This document shows positions 1 through 4,639 of a DNA stretch of 5,403 nucleotides, in pieces (position 1 is the first letter of the stretch; the number at the start of each line of letters is the position of its first letter). Where the stretch lies: assembly GCA_025924435.1 (NCBI GenBank), contig JAICIL010000303.1:1-5403 (forward strand), given 5' to 3'. The position numbers and the translations under genes were made by a program. The stretch comes from Chloroflexia bacterium. Its GTDB lineage: Bacteria; Chloroflexota; Chloroflexia; Thermomicrobiales; JALYUS01. Below the pieces are notes generated by a model, which saw only the letters and a list, made by a program, of their open reading frames with translations, had not been told where the DNA came from and did no database searches.

Positions 1-575
1 GCGCGGTTGCCGCACGTCTCCATGCTGCACCAGCGGCGGCTGCCGTTCTTGCTCATGTCCAGAAAGAGCCAGCCGCAGTCGGGCCCCGCGCACTCGTGGA
101 CGCGGTGCAACTCCTCGGCGGTGAGCAGTTCGGCGGCGGACCACGCGACGGGCCGGATGAGGCCGCCCGGCGCGGACGGATCGCGATCCCACTCCCAGTG
201 GAAGTGCCCGCCCGCCGGGACGAGGCGCGCGTGCGCCATCGCCTCCGCAATCGCCGCGTTCACCGTCGCCAGATCGTCCGCCGGGGGGTCGGCATCCGCC
301 GCGACCGCCGAGAAGACGCGGTAGATCGCCTCGCGCAGCGCGATGGCATGCGCGAAGGCCGCGTCCGCACCGGACGGATGCCGCGCCGCCGCGCGCGCGA
401 ACTCCGCCGACTCATCGCCGGACACAATGCCCGCCGCCTCGCCCCACGCCACCAGATCGGCGTAGGAATGCAAAGTTTCCTCGTGCGGCTGTACATCCGG
501 GCGGTCGCCAAGCGTGTTGGCGAAATCGAGGCAGAGCCGCCCGGCGTCGAACTCGAAATTGTGCGTCGTTTCCAT
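1..575 (-). CDS. CGNR zinc-finger transcriptional regulator (ABATE domain), 3' end cut by window
   Basis: Probable DNA-binding regulator of the ABATE/zf-CGNR family. The 191 visible residues start at ATG 575-573. An N-terminal ABATE-type region opens with FDAGRLCLDFANT (residues 9-21). A helical middle follows, then a C-terminal zinc finger at about residues 159-191 with Cys162, Cys167, Cys183 and Cys188 in a Cx4C...Cx4C arrangement, ending in the family signature CGNR (188-191). The protein runs off the window edge right after CGNR; family members usually carry only a short basic tail beyond it, so perhaps 10-20 residues are missing. The start is supported by the SD core GGAGG (590-586) 10 nt upstream and by a strong promoter just behind it, giving a leader of only about 17 nt. 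The gene is divergent from the 776-2708 cluster, which makes it a plausible regulator of that cluster and of itself (inference). Ligand unknown. Family assignment is confident. Confidence 0.92.
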   Translation of the reverse strand, partial: METTHNFEFDAGRLCLDFANTLGDRPDVQPHEETLHSYADLVAWGEAAGIVSGDESAEFARAAARHPSGADAAFAHAIALREAIYRVFSAVAADADPPADDLATVNAAIAEAMAHARLVPAGGHFHWEWDRDPSAPGGLIRPVAWSAAELLTAEELHRVHECAGPDCGWLFLDMSKNGSRRWCSMETCGNR

Positions 576-599
576 CAATCAGGTCCCTCCCACCCATCC

Positions 600-627
600 A
601 TTATAACCCCTGATTGACGGTTGACAA
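600..627 (-). promoter_or_regulatory. Leftward sigma-70-type promoter for the CGNR gene
   Basis: Read on the minus strand, the -35 box is TTGTCA (627-622, 5 of 6 to consensus). A 16-nt spacer follows, then a perfect -10 box TATAAT (605-600). Transcription would begin near 592-594, leaving a leader of about 17 nt that contains the SD. The -35 box overlaps almost base for base the -35 box of the rightward promoter. Confidence 0.72.
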
Positions 628-649
628 GTTACCGCCGCGCTGGTACACT
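621..649 (+). promoter_or_regulatory. Rightward sigma-70-type promoter (extended -10) for the 776-2708 cluster
   Basis: A perfect -35 box TTGACA (621-626) is followed by a 17-nt spacer and the -10 box TACACT (644-649, 4 of 6). The -10 is preceded by TGG (641-643), which supplies the TGn extended -10 element. Predicted start of transcription is near 656. The -35 box is shared with the leftward promoter, so one polymerase bound here would block the other direction. Confidence 0.68.
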
Positions 650-657
650 GTAACCAG
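628..657. promoter_or_regulatory. Possible operator: nested GGTA/TACC dyads over the rightward -10
   Basis: Three short inverted matches overlap. CTGGT (640-644) faces ACCAG (653-657) across 8 nt. TACC (630-633) faces GGTA (642-645), also across 8 nt. GTTAC (628-632) faces GTAAC (650-654) across 17 nt. They cover the spacer and -10 of the rightward promoter, where a repressor would block initiation. The arms are short and may be chance. The divergent CGNR protein is the obvious candidate binder, but that is inference. Confidence 0.3.
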
Positions 658-775
658 TAAAAGTGGATAGATGGTTATCAGCGTACGGCGGGATTTTCCG
701 CCCGGGAAGGAGCCTCACCACCGACCGGTTTCATCCGACGCAGCGGGCGGATCGCCCGGAGAAAGAAGGGTCTCA
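657..775 (+). promoter_or_regulatory. Untranslated leader with small hairpins
   Basis: The stretch between the predicted transcription start and the ATG at 776 lacks the third-position G/C bias of the gene that follows, so I read it as leader. It can form GGCGG/CCGCC (687-691 with 698-702, loop GATTTT) and GGGCG/CGCCC (745-749 with 753-757, loop GAT). An alternative pairing, ATCCG (733-737) with CGGAT (748-752), would exclude the second hairpin. I recognise no known riboswitch class and no intrinsic terminator with a T-tract. Confidence 0.3.
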
Positions 776-1030
776 ATGAATGGTCTGCCGTATGAAATGA
801 TCCAGCAGCACTACAGCGAGGCGATGCGGTACAGCGGCCCCGAAGCGACGGGGCGGCTCTGGATCGCGGACCGGTTGGCGGAGGCGACGCGCGAGTCGCT
901 GATCGCCGAGGCCGCGCGCAGCGCGCCACGGGTGCGGCCCGTGTTCCTCTCGCTCGGCGGCCTGCTCGTCCGCCTCGGCACACGGTTGGAGACGGTCGGC
1001 GCGGTGGAGTGCCGCGGCGAGTACGCGTAA
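776..1030 (+). CDS. Small hypothetical protein (84 aa) with LxxLGxRLE-type C-terminal tail
   Basis: First gene of the rightward cluster; function not recognised. The ATG at 776 is preceded by a GAAGG-type SD in 764-770, and G/C-rich third positions begin there. An in-frame ATG at 671 would add 35 residues but lacks an SD and coding bias, so I reject it. The product looks mainly helical: an amphipathic stretch at about residues 7-48 rich in Ala, Glu and Arg, then PRVRPVFLSLGGLLVRLGTRLE (51-72; key residues Leu58, Leu60, Gly61, Gly62, Leu64, Gly68, Arg70, Leu71). The hydrophobic patch at 56-67 is too short and too close to Arg residues for a confident membrane helix. A 'Leu-Leu-x-x-Leu-Gly-x-x-Leu' tail of this sort recurs, from memory, in short Chloroflexi proteins of unknown role. 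It may be a small regulatory or membrane-peripheral partner of the downstream products. Real gene likely; role unknown. Confidence 0.72.
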   Translation: MNGLPYEMIQQHYSEAMRYSGPEATGRLWIADRLAEATRESLIAEAARSAPRVRPVFLSLGGLLVRLGTRLETVGAVECRGEYA

Positions 1031-1039
1031 CGGAATCAT

Positions 1040-1067
1040 GGTGGCGCAGGCTGAAGTCTGCGCCACC
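1040..1067. repeat. REP-like palindrome / intercistronic stem-loop
   Basis: GGTGGCGCAG (1040-1049) and CTGCGCCACC (1058-1067) are perfect 10-bp inverted arms. The inner bases extend the stem by a G-T and a C-G pair, giving a 12-bp stem closed by a TGAA tetraloop. It begins 9 nt after the stop of the 84-aa gene and ends 10 nt before the SD of the next gene. No T-tract follows on the plus strand, so it is not a classical terminator. It more resembles a dispersed REP-type palindrome, or an mRNA processing or stability element. Confidence 0.75.
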
Positions 1068-1077
1068 GACCCGTGAA

Positions 1078-1083
1078 AAGGAG
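1078..1083 (+). promoter_or_regulatory. Ribosome binding site fixing the start of the DinB/ClbS-like gene
   Basis: AAGGAG lies 7 nt before the ATG at 1091. It falls inside the reading frame that would begin at GTG 1073, so the ATG at 1091 is the preferred start. Confidence 0.75.
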
Positions 1084-1090
1084 CGCGGCG

Positions 1091-2110
1091 ATGGCGGACC
1101 CGACGACCAAGGCGGAACTCCTGGAGCAGGTGCGCGCGATATACGCGGCACTGGACGCGGCGACCGAACCGATTCCCCCGGCGCTGGCATGCGTGCCGGG
1201 GGTCAACGGCGCGTGGTCGGTGAAGGACGAACTCGCACACCTGACCTTCTGGCACCGGAACCTGCTCGCGCGCCTCCATGGCGTCGCCGCGGATGCGCAG
1301 CCGGGCGGCACCGTGCTTGACGACGACACCTGGAACCGCCGCGCCTTCAACGCGAACCGCGCCCGCGCGCTCGATGACGTATACGCCGATCTCTGGCGCG
1401 CGCAACGGGCGACCCTCGACGCGCTGGACGCGCTGCCGGAAACGATGCTCTTCGCTTCGGGGGCGCACGGCGGCCCGCTCTGGGAAGCAGTTGACGGCAC
1501 AATCCTCAACCACTACCCGGAACACATCGAACAGATTGAGCGGTGGCGCACGCAGCATGTGACGCCCCCGACGATGAAATCCGACCTCCTCTATCGCATC
1601 GCGGACGGCTACGCCGCGTGGGCGGCGGCGATTGACGCCGCGCCGCCGCGCGAGTTGACGCTGCCGGACCTCCACGGCGGCTGGTCCATCAAGGATGAAG
1701 TGGCGCATGTCGCCTTCTGGGAAGGCCGCCTCCTCCCCATCCTCCACGCCGCCCGCGCCGGTGGGGAGCCGCCATACCGGTCCGGCGTCGGGAGCGCGGA
1801 GAAGATTGACGCGATGAACGCCGAGGTCTTCGCCGCGAGCCGTCGGCGCGACCTGGACGACTTGCTCGCCGAGATGGATCGCGCGCACGCCGCGCTGGTG
1901 GATGCGGTCGAGGAATTGCCGGACGACGCGCTCTTCGACGCCGATCATTTCGCGTGGATGGGCGGCGCGCCGCTCGTGGCCGCCATCGCCGGGGACACCT
2001 ACGAGCACTACCCGGAGCACACCCGCAACATCCAACGCTGGCGTGCGCTGCGAAGCATGCAAGGGATCGCCCGACGATCGCGCGCATCGGGCGCGGCGAA
2101 AGGGGCGTGA
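1091..2110 (+). CDS. Tandem two-domain DinB / ClbS-DfsB-like protein
   Basis: Cytoplasmic protein of 339 aa with no signal peptide, made of two copies of a DinB-like four-helix-bundle domain. Copy 1 (about residues 3-158) opens with PTTKAELLE, typical of the ClbS/DfsB (DUF1706) branch. It carries WSVKDELAH (42-50) and HYPEH (141-145). Copy 2 (about 163-320) repeats these as WSIKDEVAH (198-206) and HYPEH (306-310). Each copy keeps one His in the second helix plus an HxxxH (His50/141/145 and His206/306/310), the spacing of the metal triad in DinB-superfamily proteins, so both copies look competent. Family members include ClbS, which protects against colibactin, and thiol-dependent transferases; the substrate here cannot be told. 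Single-domain members are about 150-180 aa, so this is a duplication-fusion. The last ~19 residues are a basic, low-complexity tail. It is the middle gene of the cluster, with its stop 7 nt before the next start. Confidence 0.88.
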   Translation: MADPTTKAELLEQVRAIYAALDAATEPIPPALACVPGVNGAWSVKDELAHLTFWHRNLLARLHGVAADAQPGGTVLDDDTWNRRAFNANRARALDDVYADLWRAQRATLDALDALPETMLFASGAHGGPLWEAVDGTILNHYPEHIEQIERWRTQHVTPPTMKSDLLYRIADGYAAWAAAIDAAPPRELTLPDLHGGWSIKDEVAHVAFWEGRLLPILHAARAGGEPPYRSGVGSAEKIDAMNAEVFAASRRRDLDDLLAEMDRAHAALVDAVEELPDDALFDADHFAWMGGAPLVAAIAGDTYEHYPEHTRNIQRWRALRSMQGIARRSRASGAAKGA

Positions 2111-2117
2111 GCGCGTG

Positions 2118-2708
2118 ATGACCGAGCGAATATCCCGCACCGTCGTCTGGCGGCGACTCGACGGGCTTGGTGTGGAGCACTGCTCCCTCGCACAGCGCGC
2201 GGACGGTTGGCGGATAGCGGGGACGGCGATCCGCGCCGATGGCGGCCCACTCCTCGTGCGCTACCGCATCGCGTGCGACACCATGTGGCGCACGCGTGCC
2301 GTGGAGATCGAGGCCGAGACGAGCACGGGCATCCGCGCACTGCGCCTCGCGGTGGACGAAGAGCGGCGATGGTGGAACGCGGATGCCGAGGTCGTCGCCT
2401 TTCGCGGATGCACCGATGTGGATCTCGGCGTCACACCGGCGACGAACAGCCTGCCGATCCGCCGCCTGAACCTCGCAATCGGCGAAACACGGGCCGTCAC
2501 CGCGGCATGGATCCAATTCCCCGAACTACGGATGGAACCGCTCCCCCAACACTACACCCGGCTCGACGTGCTGCGTTACCGATATGAGAGCGCGGACGGT
2601 GCGTTCACGACGGAGATTGCGGTGGATGACCTCGGCTTCGTCACGACGTATGCCGGTGGCTGGGAGCGCATCGCGAGCGCCGATTACAGCGGTCATGACG
2701 TTACTTGA
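2118..2708 (+). CDS. Putative glycolipid-binding family protein (Glycolipid_bind, PF06475-like)
   Basis: Protein of 196 aa, close to the family's usual length. The match rests on recognisable blocks: VVWRRLDGLGVEHCSL (residues 9-24), CDTMWRTRAVEIE (53-65), RRWWNADAEV with RGCTDVDLGVTPATNSLPIRRL (83-117), and the C-terminal YTRLDVLRYRYES (146-158). The R-G-C-x-D-V-D-L-G-x-T-P-x-T-N core is the strongest signature. The family was named from a structural resemblance to lipid-carrier folds; its biochemical role is unproven. No signal peptide is seen, so the protein is probably cytoplasmic. The start is ATG 2118, but GTG 2115 directly before it is nearly as good: the AGGGG (2101-2105) that serves as SD sits 9 nt before the GTG and 12 nt before the ATG, inside the end of the upstream gene. 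The 7-nt intergenic gap implies co-transcription and perhaps translational coupling with the DinB/ClbS-like gene. Confidence 0.87.
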   Translation: MTERISRTVVWRRLDGLGVEHCSLAQRADGWRIAGTAIRADGGPLLVRYRIACDTMWRTRAVEIEAETSTGIRALRLAVDEERRWWNADAEVVAFRGCTDVDLGVTPATNSLPIRRLNLAIGETRAVTAAWIQFPELRMEPLPQHYTRLDVLRYRYESADGAFTTEIAVDDLGFVTTYAGGWERIASADYSGHDVT

Positions 2709-2860
2709 TGCCGTTGTGCATGGCGGGCGCATGCTCGCACGGGTGCCTATGGCATGACGAGTGTATCTCATCAGGGAAGGAAATAAACGACTTGATTGCG
2801 CGCATCTGGCGCGGCGAGACAACCGCCGCGAATGCCGCACCTTACTCTCTGTCACGCGCG
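2709..2860. other. Convergent intergenic gap with one G+C hairpin
   Basis: A 152-bp gap separates the 3' ends of two converging transcription units. CGCGGCG (2810-2816) and CGCCGCG (2824-2830) form a perfect 7-bp stem with loop AGACAAC. There is no T-tract on either strand right after it, so a role as a bidirectional terminator is possible but weakly supported. No gene is supported in the gap: short open frames here run on into the antisense of the neighbouring gene and lack an SD and codon bias. Confidence 0.35.
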
Positions 2861-3478
2861 CTATCGGGTGTCGGATACGTTGGACATCGCCGATCCATCA
2901 GCAAACCACGTGCGCTGAATGGCTTCCCAGGCGAGATCATCAATAGATCTGCTCAGTCGCGATGAGAGGTCCATCAATCTATTCATGTCTTCTTGCGTGC
3001 CCCAGATTCGTAATTCCGCACCTGTCTCGATTTTTTGTGCTGCCCTGATCGCTGAGGTGACAACGTACGCGCGGATGCGTTCAGGCGTCAGGCCGTGCTC
3101 GCGCAATTTACGCCCCGCTGCTCCTTCGTCCTCACGCACCAGCGCGACGAGGAGATGTTCAAGGCCCACCGCATCGCTGCGCAGATCAGGGTCGTTAATC
3201 TCTTCGCGGGCGAGTTCGACAACGCGCTGCATGCTTGGCGACAGGTCCAGCGGGCGTGTAGGCCCGGCTGGTTGACGAGACAGAGACCGACCCGGTCCCT
3301 CGCGTGGGACCGGCACGTTGAGCGCGGCCAGCATCACATTGCCTTGTACATGTTTCATGAGACCAATGAGCAGATGCTCCGTAGTCAGTGTATTGTGTCT
3401 GCGGCGCTGGCCTACTTCCTGTGCCATTAACATGACATGACGCGCCTGTTCGCCGAACGTCTCAAACTCATCGATCAT
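2861..3478 (-). CDS. Stand-alone Clp N-terminal domain protein (no AAA+ module)
   Basis: Protein of 205 aa resembling only the N-terminal double repeat of ClpC/ClpA chaperones. Repeat 1 (about residues 5-55) has FGEQARHVMLMAQE and the signature TEHLLIGL (33-40). Repeat 2 (about 80-140) has SPSMQRVVELAREE and LEHLLVALVREDEGAA (106-121), ending in LTPERIRAYV. A Pro/Arg/Ser-rich linker (56-79) joins them. No Walker A or B motif follows. Instead there is a helical, charged tail (about 143-195) that I do not recognise. In Clp unfoldases this domain binds substrates and adaptors, so a free copy could be an adaptor, competitor or sensor for the cellular Clp machinery (inference). The start is ATG 3478 with AGGGAG (3491-3486) 7 nt upstream. 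The frame stays open further upstream, but only as a shadow of the hydrolase gene. Base composition is markedly lower in G+C than the neighbours, which could mean transfer or relaxed selection. Confidence 0.87.
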   Translation of the reverse strand: MIDEFETFGEQARHVMLMAQEVGQRRRHNTLTTEHLLIGLMKHVQGNVMLAALNVPVPREGPGRSLSRQPAGPTRPLDLSPSMQRVVELAREEINDPDLRSDAVGLEHLLVALVREDEGAAGRKLREHGLTPERIRAYVVTSAIRAAQKIETGAELRIWGTQEDMNRLMDLSSRLSRSIDDLAWEAIQRTWFADGSAMSNVSDTR

Positions 3479-3516
3479 GCATATGCTCCCTGCCTGGCAA
3501 TGGAATGGCTGGCGCG

Positions 3517-3545
3517 ATGGTACCGTGCAGGACCAGCGAAAGCAA
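3517..3545 (-). promoter_or_regulatory. Weak candidate promoter for the Clp N-domain gene
   Basis: On the minus strand TTGCTT (3545-3540) and TACCAT (3522-3517) are separated by 17 nt, about 38 nt before the ATG. They match consensus at 3 and 4 of 6 positions. It lies in the 85-nt gap after the hydrolase stop and could let the gene be expressed apart from the salvage genes. Confidence 0.25.
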
Positions 3546-3563
3546 TGATCTGTCCGAGCGCAT

Positions 3564-4520
3564 TCAGGCGTCGTAAGACCGCACCGCATCGAGGAGCATC
3601 GCGACGAAGGCGGGCGTGTCGAGGTCCACGCCGACGTGGACATTCGGCTCCTTGCCCGTCACCTGCCAGAGATCCACCACCGTGCGGCCCGCCGTCAGTT
3701 CGCCGTGGACTTCGATGTCCACATTGCGGAATTGCGTCGCGACGATGCCGGGCTGGATCACCTGCGCGACGGCGCACGGATCGTGCAGCGGCGCGCCGCC
3801 CATCCGGTAGACCTGCTCGTGCCAGAGCGTGAAGAAGTCGAGCAGATCCGCGACGACGACCGCGACCTTCCCGCCCGTCTCGCGCAACTGGCGGGAATGC
3901 GCGGGCGTGATGAGCGCCTTGTGCGTCACATCCAGCCCGATCATCGTCAGCGGCACCCCGGCGTTGAAGACGATGCGCGCCGCCTCGGGGTCCACGTAGA
4001 TGTTGAACTCGGCGGCGGGCGTCTTGTTGCCCTCGGCGATCGCGCCGCCCATCAGGCAGATGTGCGCGATCCGCCCCTTGAGGTCGGGATATTTCAGTAG
4101 AAACAGGGCGATGTTCGTCAGCGGCCCGGTCGGGATGAGCGTGACGGGGCGGTCGCTCTCCCGGATGGCGCGGGCGATCAGGTCCACGGCGTGCAGCGGC
4201 TCCGGCCGGACCGTCGGTTCGGGCAGTCGCGGCCCCTCCAGCCCGGACTCGCCGTGCACCTCCGGCGCGATCTCCTGCGGCCGCAGCATCGGCACGGCGG
4301 CGCCCGCCGCGACGGGCACATCGGCAATCCCCGCGACGGTGCAGAGTTGCAGGCAGTTCCGGAGCGTCTTCGGCAAGGTCTGATTCCCCGCCACCACGGT
4401 GATGGCGCGCAGGTCAATCTCCGGCCGCGCGTACGCCAGCAGGATCGCCAGCGCATCGTCGTGCCCCGGATCCACATCCATCACCACCGGGATTGCATCT
4501 CCATTCACCCGCTGTGCCAC
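3564..4520 (-). CDS. Inosine-uridine preferring nucleoside hydrolase family protein (Rih-type)
   Basis: Cytoplasmic N-ribohydrolase that splits the N-glycosidic bond of ribonucleosides into base and ribose for salvage. At 318 aa it has the family's normal length. It carries the Ca2+/ribose-binding N-terminal motif DVDPGHDDA (residues 15-23; Asp15, Asp17, Asp21, Asp22), VAGN with Asn46, TGPLTNIA (131-138), LMGGA with GNKTPAAEFNIYVDPEAA (156-181; Asn165, Glu171, Asn173, Asp177), LDVTHKAL (196-203) and the C-terminal HDPCAV (246-251; Asp247 as a metal ligand). The chosen start is GTG 4520, because GGAGG lies 6 nt before it and the next ATG (codon 14) would cut into the catalytic strand. Pyrimidine versus purine preference cannot be decided, so no gene letter is given. 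It follows an ABC permease of the nucleoside class on the same strand, which fits uptake coupled to hydrolysis. All key residues appear intact. Confidence 0.93.
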   Translation of the reverse strand: MAQRVNGDAIPVVMDVDPGHDDALAILLAYARPEIDLRAITVVAGNQTLPKTLRNCLQLCTVAGIADVPVAAGAAVPMLRPQEIAPEVHGESGLEGPRLPEPTVRPEPLHAVDLIARAIRESDRPVTLIPTGPLTNIALFLLKYPDLKGRIAHICLMGGAIAEGNKTPAAEFNIYVDPEAARIVFNAGVPLTMIGLDVTHKALITPAHSRQLRETGGKVAVVVADLLDFFTLWHEQVYRMGGAPLHDPCAVAQVIQPGIVATQFRNVDIEVHGELTAGRTVVDLWQVTGKEPNVHVGVDLDTPAFVAMLLDAVRSYDA

Positions 4521-4526
4521 GTCACA

Positions 4527-4531
4527 CCTCC
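4527..4531 (-). promoter_or_regulatory. Ribosome binding site that decides the GTG start of the nucleoside hydrolase
   Basis: GGAGG on the minus strand (4531-4527), 6 nt before GTG 4520-4518. No ATG with a comparable SD exists near the conserved N-terminus. Confidence 0.75.
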
Positions 4532-4546
4532 AAAGAGAAATACGAG

Positions 4547-4639
4547 CGCAGAGGACGCAGAGGGCACAGAGAACACAGAGTGAAGAAGGGTATTCTTTTT
4601 GATCTCTCCGCGTCCTCTGCGCTCTCTGTGCCCTCTGCG
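4547..4639. repeat. 93-bp inverted repeat built of 9-bp CAGAGG-type units
   Basis: The left arm (4548-4583) is four 9-bp units: GCAGAGGAC, GCAGAGGGC, ACAGAGAAC, ACAGAGTGA. The right arm (4638-4603, read on the minus strand) is GCAGAGGGC, ACAGAGAGC, GCAGAGGAC, GCGGAGAGA. Aligned end to end, the 37-nt arms differ at 8 positions, almost all A/G swaps. With a one-unit shift there is a perfect 17-bp match, 4556-4572 against 4639-4623. The apex (4584-4602) is A+T-richer, and AAGAA/TTCTT (4583-4587, 4593-4597) can close it. The element starts directly at the stop codon of the permease gene and ends before the hydrolase SD. I know this kind of CAGAGG nonamer palindrome from intergenic regions of unrelated bacteria, without an accepted function. 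It could be a non-autonomous mobile repeat or an mRNA hairpin. Confidence 0.85.

Noticed and set aside
96..617. Plus-strand open frame opposite the CGNR gene
   Set aside because: Arg-rich shadow translation; the minus strand has the ABATE and CGNR signatures, an SD and a promoter.
671..775. N-terminal extension of the 84-aa protein from ATG 671
   Set aside because: No SD, no third-position G/C bias, and a good SD stands before ATG 776.
773..2140. Long open frame on the minus strand, antisense to the DinB/ClbS-like gene
   Set aside because: It is a G+C-driven shadow: no SD, Arg/Ala-rich composition without family features, and the plus strand carries clear duplicated DinB motifs.
1689..2516. 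Minus-strand open frame over the DinB/ClbS-like and Glycolipid_bind genes
   Set aside because: Low-complexity Arg/Pro/Ala translation that straddles two well-supported plus-strand genes.
2810..2830. Hairpin taken as an intrinsic terminator
   Set aside because: The 7-bp stem is real but no T-tract follows on either strand, so I list it only as a hairpin within the gap.
2705..2965. Small plus-strand open frame in the convergent gap
   Set aside because: No SD, no codon bias, overlaps the antisense of the Clp N-domain gene, and no recognisable motif.
3095..3430. Plus-strand open frame opposite the Clp N-domain gene
   Set aside because: The opposite strand has both Clp_N repeats; this frame has no SD or family feature.
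3479..3643. 55-residue upstream extension of the Clp N-domain protein
   Set aside because: It overlaps the end of the hydrolase gene in another frame and resembles no Clp_N sequence; ATG 3478 has a good SD.
4547..4639. CRISPR-like array
   Set aside because: The 9-bp units are contiguous, without spacers, and arranged as inverted halves, which is not a CRISPR layout.
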